The notes beneath the pieces are model-generated. The model searched no databases, was not told the DNA's origin, and saw only the letters and a program-made list of their open reading frames with translations. Made by a program: the position numbers and the translations under genes. Below, one piece after another: positions 17,301-24,755 of a stretch of 35,355 bases of DNA; position 1 is the first letter of the stretch, and every line of letters begins with the position of its first letter. Source of the DNA: a virus. The DNA is taken from IMG/VR virus record IMGVR_UViG_3300045051_000175, positions 1 through 35,355 of that record; one strand, given 5' to 3'.

Positions 17301-18673
17301 GGGGCGGGTTTGAGATTCGCTACACTGACGAGAGTTGGGGAGCGGACGACGCCAAGAACCTTGTCACGCGCACCACAGGGCAGACATTCCAAGTGCCCAG
17401 AACTGCACGTGGGAAGATTTGTTTTGTGCGCGGCTACGACGCCAGAAATAAACTGCTCTATTCAGAAGACTTCACGCAATCCGCATGGAGTAAGGGTTCT
17501 GCGGCCACGGTTACGAACAGCACAATAACCAACCCTGACGCAGATGTCTCGCAGATTTCGGCCATAGCTTTTGCGAGTACAGCCGAAGCAACTACTTTCG
17601 TCCTCCAACAACTAACCATTCCCGTTGACAGCACCACTGGTGAGTTCAGTCTTTCTGTCAAAGGCACGGCTGGAAACAAAGTGCGTGTGGCTTTGGTTAC
17701 CACCAGTGGTGGCGCTTACCTTGCTTACACGGACGTTACTTTGACTGGTGGATGGCAAAGAGTTACTGTCACCTACACAGGCGGTGCGGGCGCTCCGGGT
17801 AATTTTGCGTGCCTGATTAACAACGTTCCCGGCTCGGTGCAAACGGTTTATGTGACCAGAGCTTCCTTTGAGCTTGCCACAACTGAGACCTTGTATTGCA
17901 AGACGATGGCTACCGCGTATGGCGCAACCTCTCGCTTTGCAGCAGGGTTGCACGTTGAGTTTCCGTTGCTTCCGCCAGCGCCTACAGCCACGATTGACTA
18001 CACGAACAAGCTGTCCCCAATCATTACCGTGGCGCTGCCTTCCGCAGCAGGAGATGTTTGGGGAGTAGAGATTCGTGCCAGCGACAATACTACGGTTCTC
18101 TACCACAAGGACTTGACAGCGACGGACTTTGTTCCTACGTTCACCGCCGACAACAGTGTGGCTCTGACTAGGAACTTGTCTTACTACGTGTACACGTACA
18201 ACTTGTTGGGGGAGTTCAGCAGTAGCGGTTACAACGCCACTGCTACCATCCCCACCCCGGCCATCAGCGCAGGGCCAACGGTGGACGAGTTGACTAAGCT
18301 GCTGACATGGGCAGGAACCGATGCAAGTGGTTATCGAGTGGAGATTGACAAGGTTAGCATGGCGTTCGCAAGCGAGAGCGTCAATACGACCTCATCGAAT
18401 CCCTACTACGCACTCACGGACACGGACTTCTTTTTCCAGAGGTACTTCCGTATCACTCCGTACGATGCGTTGGGTGATGGAACGCCAGCAACGGGTAGCC
18501 ATGTTTACACACCTGATGGTGTTGTGGAGTTCAATGGTAATGAGGCGCAAGTTGTCTCACCACCTACCACTCCAACCACCTCACCGACTGTGCCTGCAAC
18601 GTATGCGGACTACGCAAGCGACTATGTGACTCACAGTTGGGACGACTACAACGTGAACACCCTACACAACTAA
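14345..18673 (+). CDS. Large tail hub / tip protein with carbohydrate-binding-type insertions
   Basis: The 1442-residue protein starts with a hub-like part (about 1-290: KPVKTDVRNEPTTLDFALVN, PNWFTGYIINEPE, then a helical QGAILRALAQRMQ segment). A concanavalin/LamG-like stretch follows at about 290-520 (DDDFGASNIDTAKWSV), then a second, DUF1349-like domain at about 530-690 (IVCRVTGLLNTNADAKAGLMVRQS). A hub-like region returns at about 725-930 (LPRTSAECELAAAALVQDMGYQHYEGT). FN3-like segments and another lectin-type module (LLYSEDFTQSAWSKGSA, about 1035-1190) complete it. So the hub appears split by glycan-binding-type domains. It likely forms the tail tip and adheres to the host. Confidence 0.75.
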   Translation: MNITVLQKSGLTTPESRSAPNIPLDMSSAVSLTASLLFQSTAAGTNSDYIKYLFEKPVKTDVRNEPTTLDFALVNWDGNLQLLHRGNYIALSTVTYPNWFTGYIINEPELAYLGTTKRAGVIIPVWGYVYQATDATFILNQQPLGLMPPFVNTTQGAILRALAQRMQPNNFNVAQVQDGKAVARYIVAPEKYFSDVVKEFSEASYYRFYALAKSLFFEPAASSPANLIIDGNDKHFTPAALTISAAKDQIFNDAIVLGGIEPQGYMNEWFLGDGYTARFPLVSSVYGADSSILLDDDFGASNIDTAKWSVYDTVNNWLRVYNGFLNAVGGDADGNYRSYLTSANLLPMEGSLRLTHGEYDFVSASSGIICGLWSGAPNASYAGCMYAIACSKNGSATVLNPVAGGSLDVTQSFTVDYTKRYVLRTLVSFSNATRLTSHYSYLNSGGTVGSYGGGSTADTATYQTVIVEIDPTTGNITNTVHWQNANVALSQNQYFAYYVPLALNDLHCTVTGVTISTPMQAQLSILYKNGLGYTLQGSGAGIIGTADACQFVYQNQPGNGSIVCRVTGLLNTNADAKAGLMVRQSTTAGDAMVGIFVTPSSGVKFVTRTTADASATVTTVAGVVADVWLKLSSMSGQFSGYYSLDGATWIQVGTTTAIDMSVKLMGLAATATNNSLLTTAVFDHVMTPAASTTWVSVDVGSVGLAGSALSTGVMAENGVSAWTPQLVGPNEIDSLDGQSPIATITDSNSGATTRNSTLGSVMYNPGSAVLQFFKDSTQQVTQVPQPGDFVHLTYRRAGAAIARVSNLAAVVSEASAWGDIGFRTITKRDFNPLPRTSAECELAAAALVQDMGYQHYEGTYKCTNLYSVAGHPVTGALLTFQNPRAGFPAIPAEVITQVTTTLVSTKPREVFEHEINFGRPDKVQQLLTGFSQPTDVFMPQDTAEIPDTFDLASLGSTTVPDVVAPTLGSWDTNYLYFSTNQAPPSGGGFEIRYTDESWGADDAKNLVTRTTGQTFQVPRTARGKICFVRGYDARNKLLYSEDFTQSAWSKGSAATVTNSTITNPDADVSQISAIAFASTAEATTFVLQQLTIPVDSTTGEFSLSVKGTAGNKVRVALVTTSGGAYLAYTDVTLTGGWQRVTVTYTGGAGAPGNFACLINNVPGSVQTVYVTRASFELATTETLYCKTMATAYGATSRFAAGLHVEFPLLPPAPTATIDYTNKLSPIITVALPSAAGDVWGVEIRASDNTTVLYHKDLTATDFVPTFTADNSVALTRNLSYYVYTYNLLGEFSSSGYNATATIPTPAISAGPTVDELTKLLTWAGTDASGYRVEIDKVSMAFASESVNTTSSNPYYALTDTDFFFQRYFRITPYDALGDGTPATGSHVYTPDGVVEFNGNEAQVVSPPTTPTTSPTVPATYADYASDYVTHSWDDYNVNTLHN

Positions 18674-18678
18674 CTTAG

Positions 18679-18702
18679 CGGGGCTGACCTCAATCAGCCC
18701 CG
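18679..18702 (+). terminator. Hairpin between hub and Hint-adhesin genes
   Basis: CGGGGCTGA (18679-18687) and TCAGCCCCG (18694-18702) form a perfect 9-bp stem with a 6-base loop. The following tract (TACTCTTC) has few T residues, so it may act as a weak terminator or as an mRNA end-protecting or processing hairpin. The next start codon is at 18719 with GAGGAAC upstream. Confidence 0.5.
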
Positions 18703-18718
18703 TACTCTTCGAGGAACA

Positions 18719-21601
18719 ATGCCAGCATCAACTCAAGTAGCTACCGTGGTGGTCGCAGGTCTCTCTACCCCCTCGCGGTACGTAGACAAGTTCATCGTGG
18801 AGTGCTACGCCGACTCAGGGCTGACTACGAAGGTCACCCTTCAAGCCACCGGAGCCGTGTGGGATACAGGCAGCAGTCAGAATGTGCAGAAGGGCATCCT
18901 TGTGTTCAAGGGGCTGGTCTACGGCACTACCTACTACTTCCGCGCAGGCGTGGCTTGCCCCATTAGTGGCACGATTGCGTGGTCGAGCACTTACTCCTTG
19001 GTTGCAGGGACGGCGACTGGCCCTTCTGCGGTCACCTACACTGGCAGCTACGAGGGTACAACGTCTGGCATCTACTACACGCTGACCCCGGCTAGCGTGC
19101 CCTCTGATATTGACCACTACGACTTTGCTTTTACCTTGGATGGCAGCGTTCCGGCGTCTTCGTCCCTGCCCGCAGGTTCTATTTCTCCGGGCACCACTTT
19201 GACCTTCTTCGTTGGCGCGAAGCCCGGAGACCGGGTGACAACCTACGTACGCGCCACCAACACTTCGCAGCAACGCCAAGTCTGGACGAGCTTGGGCACT
19301 GTTGGAATCATGGCTGTGCCGAACGACGCCATCGTCCACGTGGGCACCTCTCCCGGCACCGGGGACAACTATTCGTATCGCCAGTTTTCTACCGCTACTT
19401 ACGCCATCGTAACAGGTGACAAGCTTGAGTACGACGTGTGGTTCGACCCCTCTTGCCCTGAGTTCAAGGGAGGCGTGGACTTCAACTACACTTCCCCGTC
19501 TGCGAACTTACGCGCCTCTGGTCTGAGTGACCAGAACGGTAAGGCAGTATTGCAGAGCACGGACTTGACCACCTACGCCAAAGGCCGTTGGTATCACCGT
19601 GAGGTGAGTCTTACGTCCTTGAATGGCAAGACTATTCAGAATTGGGCTACCTTCCTTGAAGGGGACGCCTCTGGTGCGTACAAGGCAAAGTTTGCGAACA
19701 TCCGCATCACCAACGGCAATACGCTTAAGCTCGACGTGTTTTCGACGTTTGGCATCGCTACCACTACGGTGTGGACGAACGGCCCCGGCTCCGGGGAAAC
19801 CTACACAAGTGTCACGGTTCACACTGCGGATGTCTCTCTCGGCTCTATCAACACTGCACAGCTAATCAGCAACGCGGTGACGGGGGACATCGCTGCTTTG
19901 ACGGCTTCGGCGCGGGATGTGAACGTCAACCTCTTTGGGAATCCTCAGATGAGTGCGACTCCCGGCACGGTTCTTTCTGCCGCTGCCGTGGGCACTTTGG
20001 AAAGCTGGACATATAGGCAGGACGGGACTAGCCCGACCGACACTCCTGAATACCGCAACGGCGGGGAAGTTCGCATTCCCAAGATTACCGCCTCTGGCGG
20101 GTCTTATGTCTCTGTGGGGCAGACGAAGAATTACAAGCGTTTCTTCCCCGGCCTCTACTACGCTTTGCGCGTGTGGGTGAGGAAAATCTCAAGCGACCCT
20201 ACACCTAACGGCAACTTCAACATTGTTATGCGGGCGTATGATTCTAGCAATGTCTTAGTCAGCACTCAGACGATTGCTACGCAGGCGGCATCAGGCATTA
20301 CGAGCACGCCGACGCTGGTGTGGGGCACTTTTATCTGGAACCTTGTTTCTGGTGCTCAGTACTACTACTTAGCGTTTGAGAGCACAAGCACTAACGTAGA
20401 CCTGTATATCACGCAGGCCATGTTGAACCGTGGCAAGCAGGTGTCTGAATACACCGAGGCAACTTCCTTGGTTGATGTGGCGCAGTATGCCTATGAGGGG
20501 TATGCGTTTGTCAACGACGGCTTCACTGGTTCCAACAGCACCGCACTGGCATCCCATTACCCGGACACTGCTGGTTTTGAATGGGTAAAGAACCTCATAA
20601 GTGGTACTGGCGGCTTGGAAATTCAAACCAACGCCGCGTATCACAACGCCTCTGCGGTCACGTGCTTGGTACTCTATAACAACCGCAGACCCGCTTTGGG
20701 TAATGGTTATGCTGTGCAAGCGGACGTAGTTGTTACTGGCACTGGCACCACTAACCAAGTGGGTGTCATGGGCAGATACCGCGACACCAGCAACTTTTAT
20801 ACCGCGTATCTCCGTGCAGACTTGGCCTTGGTCTTGGATAAGAAGGTGGCAGGAGTCACAACCAACTTGCAGACCGTAGCAGGCATGAGTGGTGCAAGTG
20901 GGACAGTCAAGCTGGTGCTCACGGACAACACCCAAAAGGTGTACTTCAATGGCGTTTTGAAGATTAGTCAGACCGACAGCGCCTTGGCTTTTGTAAATAC
21001 TGAGATGGCGGGCCTGTATTCACAGGTGTCCGCTACAGGAAACCATAACACGGCAGATAATTTCACTGCGACCTACGTACAGAATGTGGGTACTCCTCCT
21101 GACCCTCCCCCGCCTCCCGGTGGTGGCGGCGGCGGCGGAGACCCTGATGGAGGGTGTTGCGTTGGCAGGACGCCTATAACAACCAGAGCAGGCGACCAAG
21201 CGTTACATGACCTGTGGCTCAAATTTACGTTGCAGGAGTGGACTGACAGCGACGACTTGCTGACCTACGATTGGGTTGCAGGTGTTTGGGCGTACCGAAA
21301 GCCTGACAATATGTGGCTGTCGTCTGTGCGTAGCACTCTCAAGGTAACACTTGAGGGCGGTTCGTTGAACCAGTGCTCCGATGACCACGGGATTTTCCAT
21401 AGCCTTGCTGAGATGGATTGGGACAGGATGGGAAACATCTCTGTTGGTAGTCTTTGCGACACCGTAGAGGGTGTGCAGCCAGTGGAGAGCTTAGAGGTGG
21501 TGGGAGGCGACACCGTTGTTTACCACATCTCTATTCCGCCATCTTGTTTGTATGTGGCGGACGGAATCTTATGCCACAACAACCTTAAGGCACCGCCATA
21601 A
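18719..21601 (+). CDS. Tail adhesin-like protein with C-terminal Hint (intein-like) domain
   Basis: The 960-residue protein has FN3-like and jelly-roll-like beta regions over about residues 1-640 (for example FFVGAKPGDRVTTYVRATN, KLDVFSTFG), a laminin/concanavalin-like domain at about 640-785 (FVNDGFTGSNSTALASHYPD, then YTAYLRADLALVLDKKVAG), a Pro then Gly run (about 790-807), and a Hint domain at 813-954. The Hint signs are Cys813 followed by VGRTPITT, the block-B-like SDDHGIFH, the W..M..ISVGSLCDTV segment, and the end YVADGILCHNN with His953-Asn954. The +1 residue is Asn955, not Cys/Ser/Thr, and only six residues follow. No endonuclease insert. Probably displayed at the tail tip and self-cleaving at one or both ends; whether it is active is unknown. 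Confidence 0.78.
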   Translation: MPASTQVATVVVAGLSTPSRYVDKFIVECYADSGLTTKVTLQATGAVWDTGSSQNVQKGILVFKGLVYGTTYYFRAGVACPISGTIAWSSTYSLVAGTATGPSAVTYTGSYEGTTSGIYYTLTPASVPSDIDHYDFAFTLDGSVPASSSLPAGSISPGTTLTFFVGAKPGDRVTTYVRATNTSQQRQVWTSLGTVGIMAVPNDAIVHVGTSPGTGDNYSYRQFSTATYAIVTGDKLEYDVWFDPSCPEFKGGVDFNYTSPSANLRASGLSDQNGKAVLQSTDLTTYAKGRWYHREVSLTSLNGKTIQNWATFLEGDASGAYKAKFANIRITNGNTLKLDVFSTFGIATTTVWTNGPGSGETYTSVTVHTADVSLGSINTAQLISNAVTGDIAALTASARDVNVNLFGNPQMSATPGTVLSAAAVGTLESWTYRQDGTSPTDTPEYRNGGEVRIPKITASGGSYVSVGQTKNYKRFFPGLYYALRVWVRKISSDPTPNGNFNIVMRAYDSSNVLVSTQTIATQAASGITSTPTLVWGTFIWNLVSGAQYYYLAFESTSTNVDLYITQAMLNRGKQVSEYTEATSLVDVAQYAYEGYAFVNDGFTGSNSTALASHYPDTAGFEWVKNLISGTGGLEIQTNAAYHNASAVTCLVLYNNRRPALGNGYAVQADVVVTGTGTTNQVGVMGRYRDTSNFYTAYLRADLALVLDKKVAGVTTNLQTVAGMSGASGTVKLVLTDNTQKVYFNGVLKISQTDSALAFVNTEMAGLYSQVSATGNHNTADNFTATYVQNVGTPPDPPPPPGGGGGGGDPDGGCCVGRTPITTRAGDQALHDLWLKFTLQEWTDSDDLLTYDWVAGVWAYRKPDNMWLSSVRSTLKVTLEGGSLNQCSDDHGIFHSLAEMDWDRMGNISVGSLCDTVEGVQPVESLEVVGGDTVVYHISIPPSCLYVADGILCHNNLKAPP

Positions 21602-21606
21602 ACACA

Positions 21607-22056
21607 ATGACCTCAAAGAGCAACATCATCAAGCGCAATGTTCTTCGTGACTCACGAGGAATGAAGACCAAACAAACCGTCGTGCATGAACTGCAAAGCA
21701 GACGCGCAACCTACAACTACGAAGTGGAGTATGGCCCAGACGCTACAGAAGCCCACTTCGCAAAGGATGCACGCCTGCTTGAGGTAATGGCGGACGAGCA
21801 AGCAGACAAACTGGACGAATACGCGGCTGTCTATGGCGCTACAGTCAGCGCGGCTGGCCTCACTGCCGTCATTGTAGACTGTGCAGCGCACATAGATGGC
21901 CCCGGTCGTTGCCGCTTGTTTTTGCGCTTCACTGTCTTGGAAAAGAGTATGCCTGCTAGCAAGACGTTTGAAGTAGGCACTCCCCGGCAGTTCCCTACGG
22001 TGCAGCAAATCACCGACTACATCCGCGCTTATTTGACCGACCTCGCCAACGACTAG
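21607..22056 (+). CDS. Unknown 149-aa protein after tail genes
   Basis: A 149-residue charged protein with a helical middle (DARLLEVMADEQADKLDEYAAVYG) and a beta-rich second half (AGLTAVIVDCAAHIDG, CRLFLRFTVLEKS). It starts six bases after the Hint-protein stop at an ATG without a strong ribosome binding site, so it may be translated by coupling. It is the last gene before the promoter at 22062, and is the probable end of the virion transcription unit. No family recognised. Confidence 0.65.
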   Translation: MTSKSNIIKRNVLRDSRGMKTKQTVVHELQSRRATYNYEVEYGPDATEAHFAKDARLLEVMADEQADKLDEYAAVYGATVSAAGLTAVIVDCAAHIDGPGRCRLFLRFTVLEKSMPASKTFEVGTPRQFPTVQQITDYIRAYLTDLAND

Positions 22057-22061
22057 GAGGG

Positions 22062-22090
22062 TTGACACCCACCTCGTTTTGGTGTATACT
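22062..22090 (+). promoter_or_regulatory. Sigma70-type promoter P1
   Basis: TTGACA (22062-22067) and TATACT (22085-22090) are separated by exactly 17 bases in a non-coding gap. Its spacer end TTTGGTG repeats that of the promoter at 22873. It would start transcription of the accessory/lysis region. Confidence 0.85.
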
Positions 22091-22181
22091 GGTGCTAGAC
22101 TCGACAAGCTGTTCAGAGGGGAACACAGTCTTGTGTAGTACCCATCCATAAACCCTACTAACCGCAGCACCGCACTCATAG

Positions 22182-22210
22182 CGCGGGCACTCCGCTTCGG
22201 CGTGCTCGCG
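22182..22210 (+). promoter_or_regulatory. Hairpin in the leader downstream of P1
   Basis: CGCGGGCAC (22182-22190) pairs with GTGCTCGCG (22202-22210) with one G-T pair; the loop includes TTCG. It lies between P1 and the GTG start at 22233, about 90 bases into the transcript, followed by TATCTTACTT. It may be an attenuator or an mRNA-stabilising structure. Confidence 0.5.
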
Positions 22211-22232
22211 TATCTTACTTAAAGGGAATCTC

Positions 22233-22634
22233 GTGTCTGCAATCGCAATCATATCAATCATCGCCATCGCAGCCTCCATCGTAGTGGGCACAGGAGCAGT
22301 AGCGTTTGTATTCAAGTACGGCGTTCGTCTAGCGGTGCTTGAGCAGTTGTTTGCTGCCAAGAAGCAAGACTTGGATACTGTCAGGAATAATCAAGAAGGG
22401 TTCAATACACGCCTCTCTCTAGTAGAGAGTGCGGTTGTAGAGATGAAGCAGATGCTTCCTGAGTTGCACAAGTTATCAGCCATGTCCGACAATCTGGACA
22501 GGATAGTGGAAGGCATGAACAGTTTTGTGCCTCGTCCTGAGCTTAATGCTAAGTTCAGCGCGCTAGACGAGCGCATCGTCAAGCAGGAAGACTTTACTGC
22601 GCGTCTTTCTCAAGCTGTCCAAGAAGTAGCCTAA
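22233..22634 (+). CDS. Membrane-anchored coiled-coil protein (spanin- or holin-associated candidate)
   Basis: A GTG start with AAAGGGAA upstream gives 133 residues. Residues 2-27 form a hydrophobic transmembrane segment (AIAIISIIAIAASIVVG and on). The rest is a predicted coiled coil with regular Leu/Val spacing (RLAVLEQLFAAKKQDLDTV, LPELHKLSAMSDNLDRIVEG). A single N-terminal anchor plus coiled coil is the layout of inner-membrane spanins, but no partner lipoprotein is visible nearby, so a structural or regulatory membrane protein is also possible. First gene after promoter P1; overlaps the next gene by one base (TAATG). Confidence 0.6.
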   Translation: MSAIAIISIIAIAASIVVGTGAVAFVFKYGVRLAVLEQLFAAKKQDLDTVRNNQEGFNTRLSLVESAVVEMKQMLPELHKLSAMSDNLDRIVEGMNSFVPRPELNAKFSALDERIVKQEDFTARLSQAVQEVA

Positions 22635-22867
22635 TGGCATCAATCAAACGAGATGTGTTCAAAGTTGAGCGCAACGTACAAATAAGCGCCCTTCAAGAGA
22701 CTCTAAACGCAGCAGCTAGAACAAACTGGCGACTCATCGCACTCATACCTAGACGCTTTGTTGGAAAAAAGGAGTCTGTGCATCTCGTTTGGGCTAAATC
22801 AGAGACTATCACTGTGAAAGACCCTGTGGATGCCATCATTGAAACCGCGATGGAGCGCGACGGGTAA
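22634..22867 (+). CDS. Small 77-aa protein (DUF4177-like style)
   Basis: The start ATG overlaps the previous stop (TAATG). The 77-residue product has an Ile/Leu-rich middle with WRLIALIPRRFVGKKESVHLVWAK, a short beta-beta pattern resembling small proteins where W-x-L precedes a hairpin, as in DUF4177. The similarity is weak and the function unknown. It ends just before promoter P2. Confidence 0.6.
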   Translation: MASIKRDVFKVERNVQISALQETLNAAARTNWRLIALIPRRFVGKKESVHLVWAKSETITVKDPVDAIIETAMERDG

Positions 22868-22872
22868 AGCAC

Positions 22873-22901
22873 TTGACAACGACCGCTGTTTGGTGTATGA
22901 T
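22873..22901 (+). promoter_or_regulatory. Sigma70-type promoter P2
   Basis: TTGACA (22873-22878) and TATGAT (22896-22901) with a 17-base spacer ending TTTGGTG. It shares the block TTGACAACGA with the - strand promoter at 32600, and lies in a 111-base gap before the phosphoesterase gene. Confidence 0.85.
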
Positions 22902-22932
22902 AGTGGTTGACTAGCAGAAACGCCTGAATCGA

Positions 22933-22955
22933 GGGCGGGGCAGTTCAGCCCGCCC
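22933..22955 (+). promoter_or_regulatory. Hairpin in the leader downstream of P2
   Basis: GGGCGGG (22933-22939) pairs perfectly with CCCGCCC (22949-22955), followed by ATTCCTCTT. It lies about 25 bases after the expected transcription start and just before the AAGGA ribosome binding site of the TTG-started gene at 22979. Confidence 0.55.
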
Positions 22956-22978
22956 ATTCCTCTTCCAAGGAACACCCA

Positions 22979-24136
22979 TTGGCAAAATCTGAGTCACAGG
23001 CTGTGAAAGACGCTCGGTTGTTGGAGCGCCTACAGATGGAAAATGCCCGGTTGCGTGAACTGAACCGGAAGTATGCCCGTAATACTGGCCTTACCTTTGA
23101 AGTAGTCATTGATGACCTCCGGGATTTCTTGGCTGCGGATAAGACCTTCAATGCTTTCGTTTTCACTCCTACCTCTACTCCTGAGCATACGCCTATAGCC
23201 GCATCGGTTTTTGATAAAGACCACTCCGAGATTGCGGGCTTAGTTATCAGCGACATTCAGCTTGGTGAGACCATCACGCTTGAGCAGACCAACGGGATGA
23301 ACAAGTACAACTCAGTCATCTGCTCCAACCGTATGTACAAGCTGACGGAGAAGTTCAAACGCATTGTGCGCGGGCATCAGGCGATGTACCGGATTGATAA
23401 GATTTGGTTGCTGCTGCTTGGTGACATCATCAACGGCTCCATCCACGACGAGTTCATCCTCACCAACGACCTGTTAGACATCCCGGCGACTATCCTAGCA
23501 GCCCGCCTCCTCATCCTGTGCATCTACGAGCTTCTGGAACTTGGCCTACCCATAGAGATTGACACCATCGTTGGAAATCACGGTAGGACGCTTGTCAAGA
23601 TGCCAGCAAAGGCTCAGGTACACACCAGCTTTGACTGGATGGTCTATGTGATGGTGCAAGACCACTTCGCAGCGCGGCCAGAGTACAAAGACCGGGTAAA
23701 GGTTCGTATTCACACCGGAAAATTCGGCTTTGTGGAGCAGTTTGGGCATCGCGTCGTCATCGAGCATGGTTATGGCGCGACCTCTGGCAAGGAAGACGAC
23801 CTGCAATCGCGTATCCGCGACATCTTCGACAGCCCCGTGTACCGAAAGGCGACTGGCCTTAAGGGAACAGCGGTGGACTTCATCATCATCGGGGACAAGC
23901 ACAATTTCAAGCTTGGTGAGCGGTATCTGGTTAACGGGTGTCTTCCCGGCTCCAATGAGTTCGGCATGGAGTTGCGTATGCCCTCCATTGGGGCCATCCA
24001 GACCATGTTCGGCATCAGCCGACGCAGGATTCCTTCGTGGACGTACCCGCTCGACGTAGCGGATGTGCAGTCGGAAAAAGCAGAGAATGGTTTGAGTACC
24101 TACGCAAAAGAGTTCATGCGAGAGCACGGACGATAG
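22979..24136 (+). CDS. Calcineurin-like metallophosphoesterase
   Basis: TTG start with AAGGA upstream; 385 residues. After a helical, charged N-terminus (about 1-35) the metallophosphoesterase motifs appear in order: SDIQLG (91-96), LLGDIING (147-153), VGNHGR (198-203), H263 in IEHGYG, and GDKHNF (305-310). These bind the two metal ions and the phosphate in this superfamily. The first motif has Asp-x-Gln where most members have Asp-x-His. Phage members are usually linked to nucleic acid or nucleotide phosphoester cleavage; the substrate cannot be told from sequence. It is the first gene after promoter P2. A SbcD/Mre11-like role would need a partner ATPase, which is not seen. Confidence 0.8.
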   Translation: MAKSESQAVKDARLLERLQMENARLRELNRKYARNTGLTFEVVIDDLRDFLAADKTFNAFVFTPTSTPEHTPIAASVFDKDHSEIAGLVISDIQLGETITLEQTNGMNKYNSVICSNRMYKLTEKFKRIVRGHQAMYRIDKIWLLLLGDIINGSIHDEFILTNDLLDIPATILAARLLILCIYELLELGLPIEIDTIVGNHGRTLVKMPAKAQVHTSFDWMVYVMVQDHFAARPEYKDRVKVRIHTGKFGFVEQFGHRVVIEHGYGATSGKEDDLQSRIRDIFDSPVYRKATGLKGTAVDFIIIGDKHNFKLGERYLVNGCLPGSNEFGMELRMPSIGAIQTMFGISRRRIPSWTYPLDVADVQSEKAENGLSTYAKEFMREHGR

Positions 24137-24145
24137 GAGAAGAGA

Positions 24146-24538
24146 GTGAACATTGAACTTTACAAGGGGTCACTGATTCAGGATGGGGTGCGGGCCACTG
24201 CACTGCTGCCTTATGTCGAAGATGACATCAAGAAGGGCGACACGGTACGGCTGCTGAACGCTACGCTGGATGTGCTGGCTACGGCTGTCGTGGAAGACAT
24301 AAAAGTCGAGACGTTCGCCGCCCTGCAAAACAGCCAACTTGCTGACAACGTACACCCAGAGTTGCGCCATTGGGCGAACGCCTTCGCTTTCTTGCAGGCG
24401 CGCCATGTGGGGTTCCAGCAGACAGAGAAGGTCACGTTGCTCACTCTTATGCCTGCTCTGCAACCTGTGCAGGCACATGAAGAAGAGGTCATGTTCGCAG
24501 ATGAAACGGGGGCTGAGGCAGATGAAGACGAGGACTAA
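24146..24538 (+). CDS. ASCH/PUA-like domain protein, unknown role
   Basis: GTG start with AGGAGAAGAG upstream. The 130-residue protein has DDIKKGDTVRLLNATLDVLATAVVEDI at about 26-52, the K-G-D-x-V ... A-x-V-x-x-I pattern found in ASCH and PUA-like beta barrels that bind RNA or modified nucleotides, followed by a helical HWANAFAFLQARHVGF segment and an acidic tail (EADEDED). The family assignment is tentative. The next gene starts within its acidic tail in another frame. Confidence 0.6.
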   Translation: MNIELYKGSLIQDGVRATALLPYVEDDIKKGDTVRLLNATLDVLATAVVEDIKVETFAALQNSQLADNVHPELRHWANAFAFLQARHVGFQQTEKVTLLTLMPALQPVQAHEEEVMFADETGAEADEDED

Positions 24539-24746
24539 AGACGTTTTAGGAACCTTTGTGGTGCTCTTGGTGGCCACGCTTGGCGTGCTCTGCGCTATGG
24601 CCCTTGCTCCTGCGTTGTTCACGCTACTGGTCTTTTTGTTCAACGCCCTTTTTTATTGGGGCTTTGGGTGGGCGTGGTTGGGGCTTCGCAAGACAGTGAC
24701 TCTCGGCATTGTGTTGGGTGTCGCTAGCTGGTTCAGGAAGAAGTAA
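24522..24746 (+). CDS. Small two-TM membrane protein (holin-like candidate)
   Basis: The frame is open far upstream but the best start is the ATG at 24522 with GAGG seven bases before it, giving 74 residues and a 17-base overlap with the previous gene. Two to three hydrophobic segments follow a basic N-terminus (LGTFVVLLVATLGVLCAMAL, LFTLLVFLFNALFYWGF, VTLGIVLGVASWF), and the end is basic (RKK). Size and topology fit a holin or another small phage membrane protein; no signature decides it. Confidence 0.6.
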   Translation: MKTRTKDVLGTFVVLLVATLGVLCAMALAPALFTLLVFLFNALFYWGFGWAWLGLRKTVTLGIVLGVASWFRKK

Positions 24747-24755
24747 CAGGAGAAC

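Noticed and set aside
11904-21601. Diversity-generating retroelement targeting the tail genes
   Set aside because: No reverse transcriptase, template repeat or C-type lectin variable end was seen in the window.
22118-22151. Short leader peptide in the P1 leader (TTG TGT AGT ... TAA)
   Set aside because: Only six codons with an AGGGG upstream; too short and no runs of a regulatory amino acid, so not supported.
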